Below are positions 39,869 to 49,512 of a stretch of 64,000 bases of DNA, in pieces. The stretch comes from an uncultured Alphaproteobacteria bacterium. Its GTDB lineage: Bacteria > Pseudomonadota > Alphaproteobacteria > HIMB59. The notes below the pieces were generated by a model, which was given only the letters and a program-made list of their open reading frames with translations, ran no database searches and had not been told where the DNA came from. The position numbers were made by a program, and so were the translations under genes. The DNA is taken from positions 1 to 64,000 of the forward strand of contig CABYGG010000003.1 of NCBI GenBank assembly GCA_902518505.1, in the 5' to 3' direction. Positions within the stretch are counted from its first letter, which is position 1; the number at the start of each line of letters is the position of its first letter.

Positions 39869-41077
39869 TTATTGAAGAAGTTTTAGAGTTTTTTTCAAAG
39901 AGTCTATAAAATGATCAATATCATTAAGATCGTTATAAATACCAAAAGAGACTCTGCAAGAACCAGGGATACCTAACTTTTTCATAAATGGTTGGCAACA
40001 ATGGTGACCTCCTCTAATCATAATTCCATACTGGTCAAGAAAAGTGGCAATATCATTAAAATTTTGGTTTTTAATATTAAAAGAAACAATCGATGTAGCA
40101 TTTCCATCTTCATTAGAGCCATATATATCTACTTCTTTGAATTCACGTAAAGCTTTAATTAATGTAGATCTGAGTTTTTTTTCATTCAGAAAATAGTCTT
40201 GGTAATTATTATTATTCAAATATTCCATAGCAGTTTTAAAGCCAATTGCTGCCTCAATTGAAGGCGTACCCGGTTCAAATTTATTGGGTAACATAGCATA
40301 GGAAAAATCATTAGATGAAACTTCATTGATCATCCCTCCTCCAAGTGTTGGAGGATTTAATTTATTTAAAATATCTTCTTTACCATACATAATTCCAATA
40401 CCAGATGGACCATAAAGTTTATGAGATGAAAAAGAGTAAAAATCACAATCCAAATCTTTTACGTCAATTTTTAAGTGTGCTATTGATTGACAACCATCAA
40501 CGGCAACATAAGTATCTTTATTAATTGATTTTTTAATCTTTTTAATATCAAGTATTTGGCCAGTTACATTTGACATATGTGTTAAAGAGAGAACCTTTGT
40601 GGAGTCATCACAATTATTAATGATATCGTCTTCAGATAAAATGCCATCTTTAGAAATAGGAATTATTTTTAATTCTAAACCTAATTTTTTACATAAGTTC
40701 ATCCAAGGCAAATAATTTGAGTGATGTTCTAATTCAGTTACAACAATCTTATCGCCCTCTTTAAGGTTTTCAGCTAATGAATTAGCAATAATATTTATAG
40801 AGTCAGTAGCCCCTCTTGTAAAAATTATCTCATTTGTAGAATTAGAATTAATAAAACTTTTTGCTACATCTCTAGATTTTTCATATAAATCTGTAGCATC
40901 TATACTAAGTGAATTCATTCCTCTATGAACATTTTCATAAGAGTTTTCTAAAAATTCAGAAATAGAGTTAATTACTTGTTTGGGTTTCTGAGTGCTTGCT
41001 GCAGAGTCAAGATAAGTAATAGCTTTGTCTCTGATCTTTTTATCTAAAATTGGAAAATCTAATTTAATATTATTCAT
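39869..41077 (-). CDS. sufS: Cysteine desulfurase SufS
   Basis: PLP enzyme that removes sulfur from cysteine for Fe-S assembly. PLP-lysine motif SFSSHKLYGPSGIG (about residues 214-227), FTRGATDSIN near 87, and catalytic Cys in RGGHHCCQP (about 357-365). 402 residues. It overlaps sufD by 4 bases. No sufE or sufU gene is seen in the window. Confidence 0.95.
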   Translation of the reverse strand: MNNIKLDFPILDKKIRDKAITYLDSAASTQKPKQVINSISEFLENSYENVHRGMNSLSIDATDLYEKSRDVAKSFINSNSTNEIIFTRGATDSINIIANSLAENLKEGDKIVVTELEHHSNYLPWMNLCKKLGLELKIIPISKDGILSEDDIINNCDDSTKVLSLTHMSNVTGQILDIKKIKKSINKDTYVAVDGCQSIAHLKIDVKDLDCDFYSFSSHKLYGPSGIGIMYGKEDILNKLNPPTLGGGMINEVSSNDFSYAMLPNKFEPGTPSIEAAIGFKTAMEYLNNNNYQDYFLNEKKLRSTLIKALREFKEVDIYGSNEDGNATSIVSFNIKNQNFNDIATFLDQYGIMIRGGHHCCQPFMKKLGIPGSCRVSFGIYNDLNDIDHFIDSLKKTLKLLQ

Positions 41078-42174
41078 GATAATAAACTTTCAATTAACTC
41101 ATTTGAATAATTCTTTAACATATCGTCTTTAATTGACTCAATAATCTCAACAATAAATGCTTTTTTTAATATTTTTTTAGCTATTTCGCTATCAATACCT
41201 CTGGACTTAAAATAATAAATTTGCTCGTCATCTAATTTGGAAACAGTAGACCCGTGACTACATTTTACATCATCCGCATAAATTTCAAGTTCTGGTTTAT
41301 TGTTGGCTTTCGATATGTCATCTAAAAGCAATGATCTACTCATTTGATATCCATCAGTTTTCTGAGCAATAGATTCAACATATATCTTTCCTTGAAAGTT
41401 TGTAATAGCGCCCTTTTCAACAATAGATTTAAAAACTTCTCTACTTGATGAAGAAGGCTTTAAATGTTGTATAAAAGAATAATTGTCATTTACACCATAA
41501 TTGTTGATATTAAGACCATATAAATCAAAGTTACACTCTTGATTTAATGAAGCATAAAACTCGTTTCTTGTATGGATATTATCTGATTGAAAAGAAACAA
41601 AATTTAAATATGAGTTGTCTTGTAAATTAGTCTCAAAGTATAAAAAAGATTTATTATTTGAAACATTAAAGTGAACTACATTTAACTTAGAATTATTAAA
41701 TAAATCTAAGAAAATTGATTTAGGGTACTCATCATTTGATTTGCTATTAAAAATAATAAGATTGACTTCGTTTGTAGAGGATTTAGATATATGTATGTTC
41801 TCATTTATTTGAGAAATATCTAAAAATAAATTTCTTTCATCAAATGTATCTAAATTTACAGATTTAGTTTCCCTCTTTACTAAAGAGGAAACTCTAAAAA
41901 AGCTATCTTTATTATTGTAATTCCAGAGATTTAATTTAGCTGTTAAGTCAAATGGATTTGAAATAGAAGAGGTAATATTTTTAGTATTATCTATTAGTTC
42001 AGAAAAATTTATATCTCTAAGTAAGATTTCAGATTTGACATCTTTATGAAGTTGAGCGTATTTATAATTTTCAATTTTAAAATTTTTATATGGGTTTTGA
42101 TTATCTAAGATGTCTTTAGCATATTGAGATACACTTTCAGATTGTATCTTGTCTAAATTTAATACAAGTTCCAT
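41074..42174 (-). CDS. sufD: Fe-S scaffold component SufD
   Basis: Beta-helical partner of SufB in the SufBC2D scaffold. 366 residues, weakly conserved in the first half; the C-terminal core includes KGAITNFQGKIYVESIAQKT and DDVKCSHGSTVSKLDDEQIY with the conserved histidine, and YYFKSRGI. Single-base junction with sufC. Short relative to the E. coli protein (423), a loss at the N-terminus. Confidence 0.92.
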   Translation of the reverse strand: MELVLNLDKIQSESVSQYAKDILDNQNPYKNFKIENYKYAQLHKDVKSEILLRDINFSELIDNTKNITSSISNPFDLTAKLNLWNYNNKDSFFRVSSLVKRETKSVNLDTFDERNLFLDISQINENIHISKSSTNEVNLIIFNSKSNDEYPKSIFLDLFNNSKLNVVHFNVSNNKSFLYFETNLQDNSYLNFVSFQSDNIHTRNEFYASLNQECNFDLYGLNINNYGVNDNYSFIQHLKPSSSSREVFKSIVEKGAITNFQGKIYVESIAQKTDGYQMSRSLLLDDISKANNKPELEIYADDVKCSHGSTVSKLDDEQIYYFKSRGIDSEIAKKILKKAFIVEIIESIKDDMLKNYSNELIESLLS

Positions 42175-42920
42175 TAAGCAGTTTGAGATATCTCTTCGTA
42201 ACCTTTTTCTTCTAGCTCTAAAGCTAAAGAGTAATCACCAGATTTTACGATTTTACCATCTGCAATAATATGAACAAAATCAGGCTTTATATAATTTAAA
42301 AGTCTTTGATAATGAGTGATAACTAAGAAAGAATTATCACTATTTCTTAATTTATTTACTCCCTCAGAGACAATTCTTAAGGCATCAATATCTAAACCGG
42401 AGTCTGTTTCATCTAAAATAGCCATTTTGGGACTTAACATAGACATCTGTAAAATTTCTTGTTTCTTTTTTTCACCACCGGAGTAGTTAACATTTAGATC
42501 TCTTTTAAGCATTTCAGTACTTATATTCAATTCTTCTGCTTTTGATTTCATTAATTTAGCAAATTCCAATGCGTCCATTTCACTTTGACCTAAATATTTT
42601 CTTTTAGAATTGATTGCTGTTTTCAAAAAAAATGAAGTTTGCACACCAGGTATCTCCATTGGATATTGAAATGCAAGAAATAATCCCTCGTTTGCTCTTT
42701 CATCAACATCTAATTCCAATAAATTTTTACCATTGTAATCTATTGTTCCATCATTTATTTCATATTTATCTTTACCGGATAGCACGTAAGAGAGTGTGCT
42801 TTTACCAGAACCGTTAGGGCCCATAAGTGCGTGCACCTCACCTTTATTAATAGATAAATCCAAACCTTTAATTATTTTTTTTTCTTCAATAGAGACATGA
42901 AGGTTTTTAATTTCTAACAT
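42174..42920 (-). CDS. sufC: Fe-S assembly ATPase SufC
   Basis: ABC-type ATPase that drives shape changes of the SufBCD scaffold. Walker A GPNGSGKST (about residues 35-43), family-specific signature NYSGGEKKKQEILQM (about 146-160), Walker B MAILDETDSGLDID. 248 residues. Soluble; it shares its start with the sufB stop region. Confidence 0.96.
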   Translation of the reverse strand: MLEIKNLHVSIEEKKIIKGLDLSINKGEVHALMGPNGSGKSTLSYVLSGKDKYEINDGTIDYNGKNLLELDVDERANEGLFLAFQYPMEIPGVQTSFFLKTAINSKRKYLGQSEMDALEFAKLMKSKAEELNISTEMLKRDLNVNYSGGEKKKQEILQMSMLSPKMAILDETDSGLDIDALRIVSEGVNKLRNSDNSFLVITHYQRLLNYIKPDFVHIIADGKIVKSGDYSLALELEEKGYEEISQTA

Positions 42921-44377
42921 TATCCAACGCTTCCCTCTAAGCTAATTGCGACTAATTTTTGAGCTTCAACAGCAAACTCCATTGGTAAATGTTGAAGTAC
43001 CTCTTTACAAAAACCATTCACAATTAACCCCACTGCATCCTCACTGTTTAATCCTCTTTGCTGACAGTAAAATAATTGATCTTCGTTAATTTTTGAGGTT
43101 GTGGCCTCGTGCTCAACCATTGAGTCGGAATTACTTGACTCTATATATGGAACTGTATGAGCTCCACATTGATTACCTATTAATAGAGAGTCACATTGAG
43201 TAAAATTTCTCGCATTTTTGGCTTTCGATAAAATATTTACAAGGCCTCTATATGTATTATTAGCTTTTCCAGCTGAGATGCCTTTTGATATGATTTTAGA
43301 AGACGTGTTTTTACCAATGTGTATCATTTTTGTGCCAGTGTCAGCTTGTTGCATATTGTTAGTTATGGCTACTGAATAAAATTCTCCTTTAGAGTTATCT
43401 CCTTGTAAAATGCAGCTTGGATATTTCCATGTAATTGCAGATCCTGTCTCGACTTGAGTCCAAGATATTTTAGAATTCTTCCCTCTGCAGGCACCTCTTT
43501 TGGTTACAAAGTTGTAGATGCCTCCCTTACCCTCTTTATCTCCTGGGTACCAGTTTTGAACTGTTGAATACTTAATTTCAGCATTATCTAGGGCAACTAA
43601 CTCTACATTAGCAGCATGAAGTTGGTTTTCATCTCTCATTGGTGCAGTACAGCCTTCTAGGTAACTCACATAACTGTCTTTATCAGCAATGATAAGCGTT
43701 CTTTCGAATTGACCTGTATTCATTGCATTAATTCTAAAATATGTTGATAATTCAACTGGGCACCTTACTCCCTCAGGAATGTAAATAAACGATCCATCAG
43801 TGAAAACGGCAGAGTTTAATGCTGCGAAAGAATGATCTGATACTGGAATTACACTTCCTAGATATTTTTTTACTAATTCTGGGTGAGTTTTTACTGCCTC
43901 AGAAATTGAACAAAATACTATACCTAAGTCACTCAGTTGTTTTTTATATGTCGTGGCAACTGATACGGAGTCGAAAACAGCATCAACAGCTATACCAGAT
44001 AACATTTTTTGTTCTTTTAATGGAATACCAAGTTTTTCGTAAGTTTTTAGTATTTCTGGGTCTATTTCATCTAGTGACTTTGGTTTATCTTTTAAACTTT
44101 TAGGTATTGAGTAATAATAACAATCTTGATAATCAATTTCTGGAATATTCAATTTGGCCCATTGAGGCTTCGGTAATTTGTTGAAGACTTTAAATGCATT
44201 TAGTCTCCATTCAAGCATCCACTCTGGTTCATCTTTTTGGGCAGATATGAATTTTATTATTTCTTCATTTAAACCTTTTGGAGGTCGAATCTCGTCTACT
44301 TCAGTAGAAAAACCATATTTGTAATCACTACTACCCAGTGTGTTTACTTGTTTAATTGTTTGTTCTGTAGCTGCCAT
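42920..44377 (-). CDS. sufB: Fe-S scaffold component SufB
   Basis: Main scaffold on which Fe-S clusters are built. 485 residues; conserved [54 protein letters not shown] and the cluster-region [17 protein letters not shown] with cysteine, then [21 protein letters not shown]. First gene of sufBCDS-T-A; there is no iscR/rirA-type regulator directly upstream, where mnmA lies on the same strand. Confidence 0.97.
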   Translation of the reverse strand: MAATEQTIKQVNTLGSSDYKYGFSTEVDEIRPPKGLNEEIIKFISAQKDEPEWMLEWRLNAFKVFNKLPKPQWAKLNIPEIDYQDCYYYSIPKSLKDKPKSLDEIDPEILKTYEKLGIPLKEQKMLSGIAVDAVFDSVSVATTYKKQLSDLGIVFCSISEAVKTHPELVKKYLGSVIPVSDHSFAALNSAVFTDGSFIYIPEGVRCPVELSTYFRINAMNTGQFERTLIIADKDSYVSYLEGCTAPMRDENQLHAANVELVALDNAEIKYSTVQNWYPGDKEGKGGIYNFVTKRGACRGKNSKISWTQVETGSAITWKYPSCILQGDNSKGEFYSVAITNNMQQADTGTKMIHIGKNTSSKIISKGISAGKANNTYRGLVNILSKAKNARNFTQCDSLLIGNQCGAHTVPYIESSNSDSMVEHEATTSKINEDQLFYCQQRGLNSEDAVGLIVNGFCKEVLQHLPMEFAVEAQKLVAISLEGSVG

Positions 44378-44386
44378 AGGTCTCGA

Positions 44387-44414
44387 TATATATGATAAAT
44401 AAGGATTTTTACAA
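44387..44414 (-). promoter_or_regulatory. Possible suf operon promoter
   Basis: On the minus strand TTGTAA (44414-44409), 16 bases, then TATATA (44392-44387), ten bases before the sufB ATG. No iron-control box or IscR-type site is apparent in the 60-base gap. The closeness to the ATG would give a very short leader, so confidence is low. Confidence 0.3.
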
Positions 44415-44437
44415 GAAAATACGAGTAAATACCCTAA

Positions 44438-45538
44438 TTAGTTCAGTTTCTGTTTAATAATCCCACCACCTAAAACCCTATCATTATCATACAAAACACA
44501 AGCTTGACCTTTGGTAATTGCCTCTGCGGGTTCATCAAACTCAAAAGAGTAGGAAGTAGATTGTTTAATAAGTTTTCCCTTTTTTGGCTCAGATAAAGAT
44601 CTAATTTTTGCACTACAAGGGATTTCAACAGTTTTTTTGGAAAGGTCATACTCTGGCATAATAAAATTCAAATCACCCAATAAGAGGGATTTACCTAACA
44701 GATCTTTCTTATCACCAACAATTATTTGGTTTTTATCTTTAATAATATCAACAACATAAAGTGGGTCTTCATTTGCTATACCTAAGCCTCTTCTTTGACC
44801 AACAGTAAAATTTTGAATACCATCATGAAAAGATAAAACATTACCTGAAAGGTCGAGTATTTCACCTTTCTTCTTATTTGACTTAATAAATTTTTTATAA
44901 TCTCCATCTGGAATGAAACATATATCTTGACTATCCTTCTTGTCATAAACGATAAGACCAAGATCCTCTGCTATTTTTCTAGTTTCTGCTTTAGATATCT
45001 CACCAAGTGGAAATCTTAGGTAATCTAACTGATCCTGAGTTGTTGCAAATAAAAAATAACTTTGATCCTTCGATTTATCCTCAGCCCTATACATATGGGC
45101 ATCTTTAATATTACCTTTTCTTCTAATGTAGTGCCCTGTTGCCATACAATCTGCCTCTAATTTTTTTGCAAAGTTCATTAAATCTCTAAACTTAACAGTC
45201 TCATTACACTTAACACAAGGTATAGGTGTTTCACCATTTTCGTAAGCGTTGATAAAGTAATCAATTACATCTGATTTAAATGTTTTTTCATAATTAAATA
45301 CATAGTGGGGTATGTCTAATTTTTGGGCAACACGTCTAGCGTCATAAATATCAAGACCAGAACAGCAAGAACCTTTTTTTGCAGAGTTATTAGACGTGTA
45401 GAGCTGAAGAGTTATACCGATGACATTGTATCCCTCTTTTTTTAGTAGACCAGCTGTGACAGAACTATCCACTCCACCAGACATAGCAACCACCACTGTT
45501 GTGCTTGATGGATCTTTATTAAAACCTAATGAATTCAT
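44438..45538 (-). CDS. mnmA: tRNA-specific 2-thiouridylase MnmA
   Basis: Thiolates U34 of Lys, Glu and Gln tRNAs. PP-loop AMSGGVDSSVTAGLL near residue 18, catalytic cysteines in IPCVKCNETVKF (about 107) and QDICFIPDGDY (about 205), then a barrel domain. 366 residues. It sits directly upstream of the suf operon on the same strand, reasonable since thiolation needs sulfur from cysteine desulfurase. Divergent from the hydrolase at 45589. Confidence 0.96.
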   Translation of the reverse strand: MNSLGFNKDPSSTTVVVAMSGGVDSSVTAGLLKKEGYNVIGITLQLYTSNNSAKKGSCCSGLDIYDARRVAQKLDIPHYVFNYEKTFKSDVIDYFINAYENGETPIPCVKCNETVKFRDLMNFAKKLEADCMATGHYIRRKGNIKDAHMYRAEDKSKDQSYFLFATTQDQLDYLRFPLGEISKAETRKIAEDLGLIVYDKKDSQDICFIPDGDYKKFIKSNKKKGEILDLSGNVLSFHDGIQNFTVGQRRGLGIANEDPLYVVDIIKDKNQIIVGDKKDLLGKSLLLGDLNFIMPEYDLSKKTVEIPCSAKIRSLSEPKKGKLIKQSTSYSFEFDEPAEAITKGQACVLYDNDRVLGGGIIKQKLN

Positions 45539-45588
45539 TTATAACTTGCTTTTTTTATCAAAAGTAATCTATGATCTCTTCTTTAATT

Positions 45589-46227
45589 ATGCCAGAAGTA
45601 TTTATACAAGGTGGTGAAGGTAAACTTCAAGCCAAATACTCACCTAGTGAGCAAGAAAAACCGAATATAGCTATAATTCTCCATCCCAATCCTAAGCACG
45701 GTGGAACTATGGACACTAAAGTTAATTATGCTGCATTTAAAGTAATGAAAGATGCGGGTTTTTCAACTTTAAGAATAAATTTTCGTGGTGTTGGCAAGAG
45801 TGATGGTGCCTTTACTGAGGGAGAGGGAGAGTTAAATGATGCAAGTGTCTCTTTAGATTGGCTCCAAAAAAAAAATGAAGATTTTAGGTCGTGTTGGATT
45901 GTAGGATTCTCCTTTGGTGCATGGATTGGATTTCAAACTTTAATGAGAAGACCAGAAGTAGATGGATTAATTTTAATAGCCCCACCTGTAAATTTGTACG
46001 ATTTTAATTTCTTATCACCTTGTCCTATCAAAACATTGATTGTAAGAGCTGAGCAAGATGAAATAGTAAAAAGAGATAACTTAAAAGAATTTTTTGAAAC
46101 ATTTAAAAAACAAAAAAATGCAGAAGTATCCATGGAAACTATCTCAAAATCAAATCACTTATTTGAGGGAAAGCTAGATCCTCTTATGAATACTTTAAAT
46201 AAGTATATTCAAAAACACAAAAGCTAA
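45589..46227 (+). CDS. Alpha/beta hydrolase family protein
   Basis: Soluble serine hydrolase of the dienelactone-hydrolase/YpfH-like type common in alphaproteobacteria. Start set at ATG 45589 (MPEVFIQGGEGKL), the family N-terminus, though ATG 45571 is in frame. ALILHP-type strand (AIILHPNPKHGGTMD), nucleophile VGFSFGAWIG, acid RAEQDEIV, and a histidine in KSNHLFEG. 212 residues. Substrate unknown. Ends 4 bases inside the convergent anmK. Confidence 0.82.
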   Translation: MPEVFIQGGEGKLQAKYSPSEQEKPNIAIILHPNPKHGGTMDTKVNYAAFKVMKDAGFSTLRINFRGVGKSDGAFTEGEGELNDASVSLDWLQKKNEDFRSCWIVGFSFGAWIGFQTLMRRPEVDGLILIAPPVNLYDFNFLSPCPIKTLIVRAEQDEIVKRDNLKEFFETFKKQKNAEVSMETISKSNHLFEGKLDPLMNTLNKYIQKHKS

Positions 46228-47273
46228 CACTTTTCACCTAAGTAAATATTTTTTAAAACTTTTGTAGTTTCATAATATGTAGACTGTTTTTTTAGCATAT
46301 ATCTTATACCAAGTAATGCCATTCCTTGGGACTCTATAAAATCTCCATCTATTTGGTAATTATCAATTAAAGAAATATTATCAAAATACTTACTGAAAAT
46401 TTTTTGTAAAGTTAGATTTTTTCTTCCACCACCTATTAAAATAATTTTGAAGTCTGATTGCGAGGAAATCAAAGAATTAATAGCAAATGGAATTACTTCA
46501 AGTAATGTATAAATTAAATCATTAAAATTTTTATCTTTAATAGAATTATCTATATATTTATGAAAATAATTTCTGTCTAAAGATTTAGGTAGGTTTTCTA
46601 AAAAATACTTGTCACTTATTATTCTGTTAAATAAAACATCAATTTTTTGACCATTATTAGATAATGAACCATCAACATCAAATCTTTGTTTAGTTTTTTC
46701 ATAAATTAAATCATTAACTATGGCATTACCAAAAGAACTATCACCAGCAGTAATTTTTTGGTTATCAATTACAGTTATATTAGTAACACCTCCTATATTT
46801 ACAAAAATAACTTTTTTTAAATCTAGTTGATTAGCTAAGATTCTGTGAAATTCAGGTATTATTGGTGCGCCATTACCACCATTTAACAAATCATTTTTTC
46901 TAAAGTTACATATAACTGGGGAGTTAGTGTTAAATCTAATACTCTTATCAAATAGTTGTATTGATATTTTTGTTTTTTGATCGTGATATACTGTTTGTCC
47001 ATGCATTGCAATTAAGTCTATTTCGAAATTATTTTTTTTAATAAAATTGTTTATAGAATCCTTATATTCTTGATTTAGCTGATTAATAACTTTGATATCG
47101 TCTAAGTATCCTTTCAAAATTACATTATGTAATTTTAATTGCAGGTCTTCACTATATGGAATGAATTCATTTGATATATCAGTCACATATGAAACTCCAT
47201 CAGATTTAACCAAGCTACAATCAATACCATCTAAAGAAGTACCAGACATGCAACCGAGGGCGATATATTCCAT
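46224..47273 (-). CDS. anmK: Anhydro-N-acetylmuramic acid kinase
   Basis: Recycles cell-wall anhydroMurNAc by cleaving the 1,6-anhydro ring and phosphorylating the sugar. Diagnostic GCMSGTSLDGIDC at residues 7-19, AMHGQTVYHD near 89, NIGGVTNIT near 158, and the nucleotide-binding ILIGGGRKN near 281. 349 residues. Divergent from tyrS, as in many proteobacteria. Confidence 0.95.
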   Translation of the reverse strand: MEYIALGCMSGTSLDGIDCSLVKSDGVSYVTDISNEFIPYSEDLQLKLHNVILKGYLDDIKVINQLNQEYKDSINNFIKKNNFEIDLIAMHGQTVYHDQKTKISIQLFDKSIRFNTNSPVICNFRKNDLLNGGNGAPIIPEFHRILANQLDLKKVIFVNIGGVTNITVIDNQKITAGDSSFGNAIVNDLIYEKTKQRFDVDGSLSNNGQKIDVLFNRIISDKYFLENLPKSLDRNYFHKYIDNSIKDKNFNDLIYTLLEVIPFAINSLISSQSDFKIILIGGGRKNLTLQKIFSKYFDNISLIDNYQIDGDFIESQGMALLGIRYMLKKQSTYYETTKVLKNIYLGEKC

Positions 47274-47306
47274 TTGATATCTATAAAATTATGTTAATTA
47301 TTATAT

Positions 47307-48503
47307 ATGATTGATTATATACAGTTATTTAAAGATAGAAATCTATTCAATCAATGCACTAATGAAAAAGAACTTAATAATTTACTCAATAAGAAAAAAA
47401 TTATTTTTTATATTGGATTTGATGCTACAGCTGATGCATTGCATGCTGGTAGTCTTGTACAATTAAGAGCTATCAAGACTCTAATCAAACATGGTCATCA
47501 GGCAATAGTACTATTAGGTGGAGGTACTACAAAAATTGGTGACCCCTCTGGCAAAGATACCTCAAGACAAATTTTAACCTACGAAATAATCCAAAAAAAT
47601 ATTGAAAATTTTAAAAGAATATTTGAACATTATTTCAGAGATTTCAAAGAAAACATAAAATTTATAAATAATGATCAATGGCTTGATAAATTAAATTACA
47701 TAGAGTTATTGAGAGATTTGGGAAGTCAAGTTTCAATCAATCGTATGCTTACATTTGAGAGTGTTAAAGAGAGACTTAAAAGAGAGCAATCATTATCATT
47801 TTTAGAATTTAATTACATGATACTTCAAAGTTATGATTTTCTTCACTTAAATAAACATGAAAATTGCGAGTTGCAAATTGGTGGCTCGGATCAATGGGGT
47901 AATATCGTTTTGGGTATGGAAATTATATCAAAAATAAATAAAAAGGATGCTTTTGGTCTCACTACACCTCTTTTAACTACCTCTACGGGTAAGAAGATGG
48001 GCAAGACCGAGCAAGGCGCTGTCTGGATAGATCAAAATAAATACAGTTCTTACGATTTCTATCAGTATTGGAGAAATGTGGATGATAATGATGTGGAAAA
48101 ACTATTACTGATTTTTAGTGATTTAGACAAGCAAGAAATAAAAATATTAATTAAAAAAGATATCAATAATGCGAAAAAAAAATTAGCGTATTTAGTGACA
48201 ACAGATTGTCATTCAGAAAGCTCAGCACAAGAGGCTGAAGAAAAAGCAAGATCAATTTTTGAAAATAATTCTTACGATAATATTGATGAAATTAACTTTG
48301 AAATAGACTCAAAACTCATAGATACACTCACATCCAATAGTACGGTCTCATCAAAATCTGAAGCAAAAAGGCTAATTGAGGGTGGTGGTATAAAGATTGA
48401 CGACGAACAAATTAACGATATTAATCTTACGATTAACAAGTCTTATAACGAAAAAATACTCAAGATTGGCAAAAAAAAATATTTTAAAATTATTGTTAAG
48501 TAA
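47307..48503 (+). CDS. tyrS: Tyrosyl-tRNA synthetase
   Basis: Class I synthetase. FYIGFDATADALHAGSLVQL holds the HIGH-type motif (here HAGS), and KKMGKTEQGAVW the KMSKS-type motif (KMGKT). GGSDQWGNIVLG binds tyrosine. A C-terminal S4 RNA-binding domain begins near residue 335. 398 residues. Ends with an 8-base overlap into the convergent gene. Confidence 0.96.
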   Translation: MIDYIQLFKDRNLFNQCTNEKELNNLLNKKKIIFYIGFDATADALHAGSLVQLRAIKTLIKHGHQAIVLLGGGTTKIGDPSGKDTSRQILTYEIIQKNIENFKRIFEHYFRDFKENIKFINNDQWLDKLNYIELLRDLGSQVSINRMLTFESVKERLKREQSLSFLEFNYMILQSYDFLHLNKHENCELQIGGSDQWGNIVLGMEIISKINKKDAFGLTTPLLTTSTGKKMGKTEQGAVWIDQNKYSSYDFYQYWRNVDDNDVEKLLLIFSDLDKQEIKILIKKDINNAKKKLAYLVTTDCHSESSAQEAEEKARSIFENNSYDNIDEINFEIDSKLIDTLTSNSTVSSKSEAKRLIEGGGIKIDDEQINDINLTINKSYNEKILKIGKKKYFKIIVK

Positions 48504-49512
48504 CCAAAATATTCTTTATAGCATCATTAACAAAATTTAAATCATCTTTGGACTTACCTGCCCCAGCATAGTGCCCGTAGCTTGAAGGAATGATACGTAA
48601 TTCACCATTTTTAATATTTTTTAATTCGATTTCATTATCCTCTGGGGGGAAGTATAAATCATTTTTACCTGGCATTAAAATGCATCGCGCAGTAATAGAG
48701 TTAAGAGCTTTATCAAATTGATTATTAAATTTATTATTGTTGCTAATGTCGTGCTCTTGCCAAGTTCTTATCATTGCTAATAAATCATTTGCATCCTTAC
48801 GATAATAAATTCTATTCCAAAGTTTATCCAAAACTTCTTTTGCATCTTTGTAACCATCATCGATATATTTTTTTTCCCTAAACCAATCTTGCCCATGTGC
48901 CCATCCAGCCCATACCCTGGCCATTGTTGTTTTTCCATTTTGAGGTTGTTTTTCATAATTTCCAGAATTCCAGTTTGGATCTGAAGTCAAAGCAGCATAT
49001 ACACCCTCTAAAAATACATATGTATGCTCTGTGGTTTTAGCATGACCACACATAGAAATCATATTTTCTACCATGTCTGGAAAATATGATGCCCACTGAA
49101 ATGCTTGTTGTCCTCCCATTGACCAACCTATAACTAATTTTATTTTTTCTATGTTAAATATTTCTTTTAGAAGTGTGTATTGTGCTTGCACGTTGTCATA
49201 TATTGTGACTAAGGGAAAATTAGGTCCATTAAAGGGTTTTTCTGTATTGCTGGGTGAGGAAGAAACACCATTACAAAACATATTTGGAATAATGATAAAA
49301 TATTTTTCTGGATCTATGGGAAAATCATTACCAATCAAATATCCTTGCTCAAGATGTGTGCCAGCATACCTAGTTGGAAATAAAATTACATTTGATTTGT
49401 CAGAATTTAGTTTTCCAAAAGCTAAATAATTTAATTGTAAATCAATTATGTCGCCTGATTTTAATTTGAAATTATTAAGTTGGTATTTTTGAAGTTCCTC
49501 TTTATTAATCAA
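48496..49512 (-). CDS. MetX-like alpha/beta hydrolase (homoserine O-acetyltransferase family)
   Basis: 338-residue protein of the MetX/HTA superfamily: the opening YLAFGKLNSDKSNVIL, the oxyanion GTHLEQGYLIG region, nucleophile VIGWSMGGQQAFQWA, acid LMPGKNDLYFPPED and histidine SSYGHYAGAG give a complete catalytic triad. True MetX enzymes acetylate homoserine for methionine synthesis, but this subgroup is often a general acyl hydrolase or transferase. Its start abuts the stop of the GS-like gene at 49513 (no gap), suggesting that it acts on a product or substrate of that ligase. No other methionine genes nearby. Confidence 0.78.
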   Translation of the reverse strand: MINKEELQKYQLNNFKLKSGDIIDLQLNYLAFGKLNSDKSNVILFPTRYAGTHLEQGYLIGNDFPIDPEKYFIIIPNMFCNGVSSSPSNTEKPFNGPNFPLVTIYDNVQAQYTLLKEIFNIEKIKLVIGWSMGGQQAFQWASYFPDMVENMISMCGHAKTTEHTYVFLEGVYAALTSDPNWNSGNYEKQPQNGKTTMARVWAGWAHGQDWFREKKYIDDGYKDAKEVLDKLWNRIYYRKDANDLLAMIRTWQEHDISNNNKFNNQFDKALNSITARCILMPGKNDLYFPPEDNEIELKNIKNGELRIIPSSYGHYAGAGKSKDDLNFVNDAIKNILVT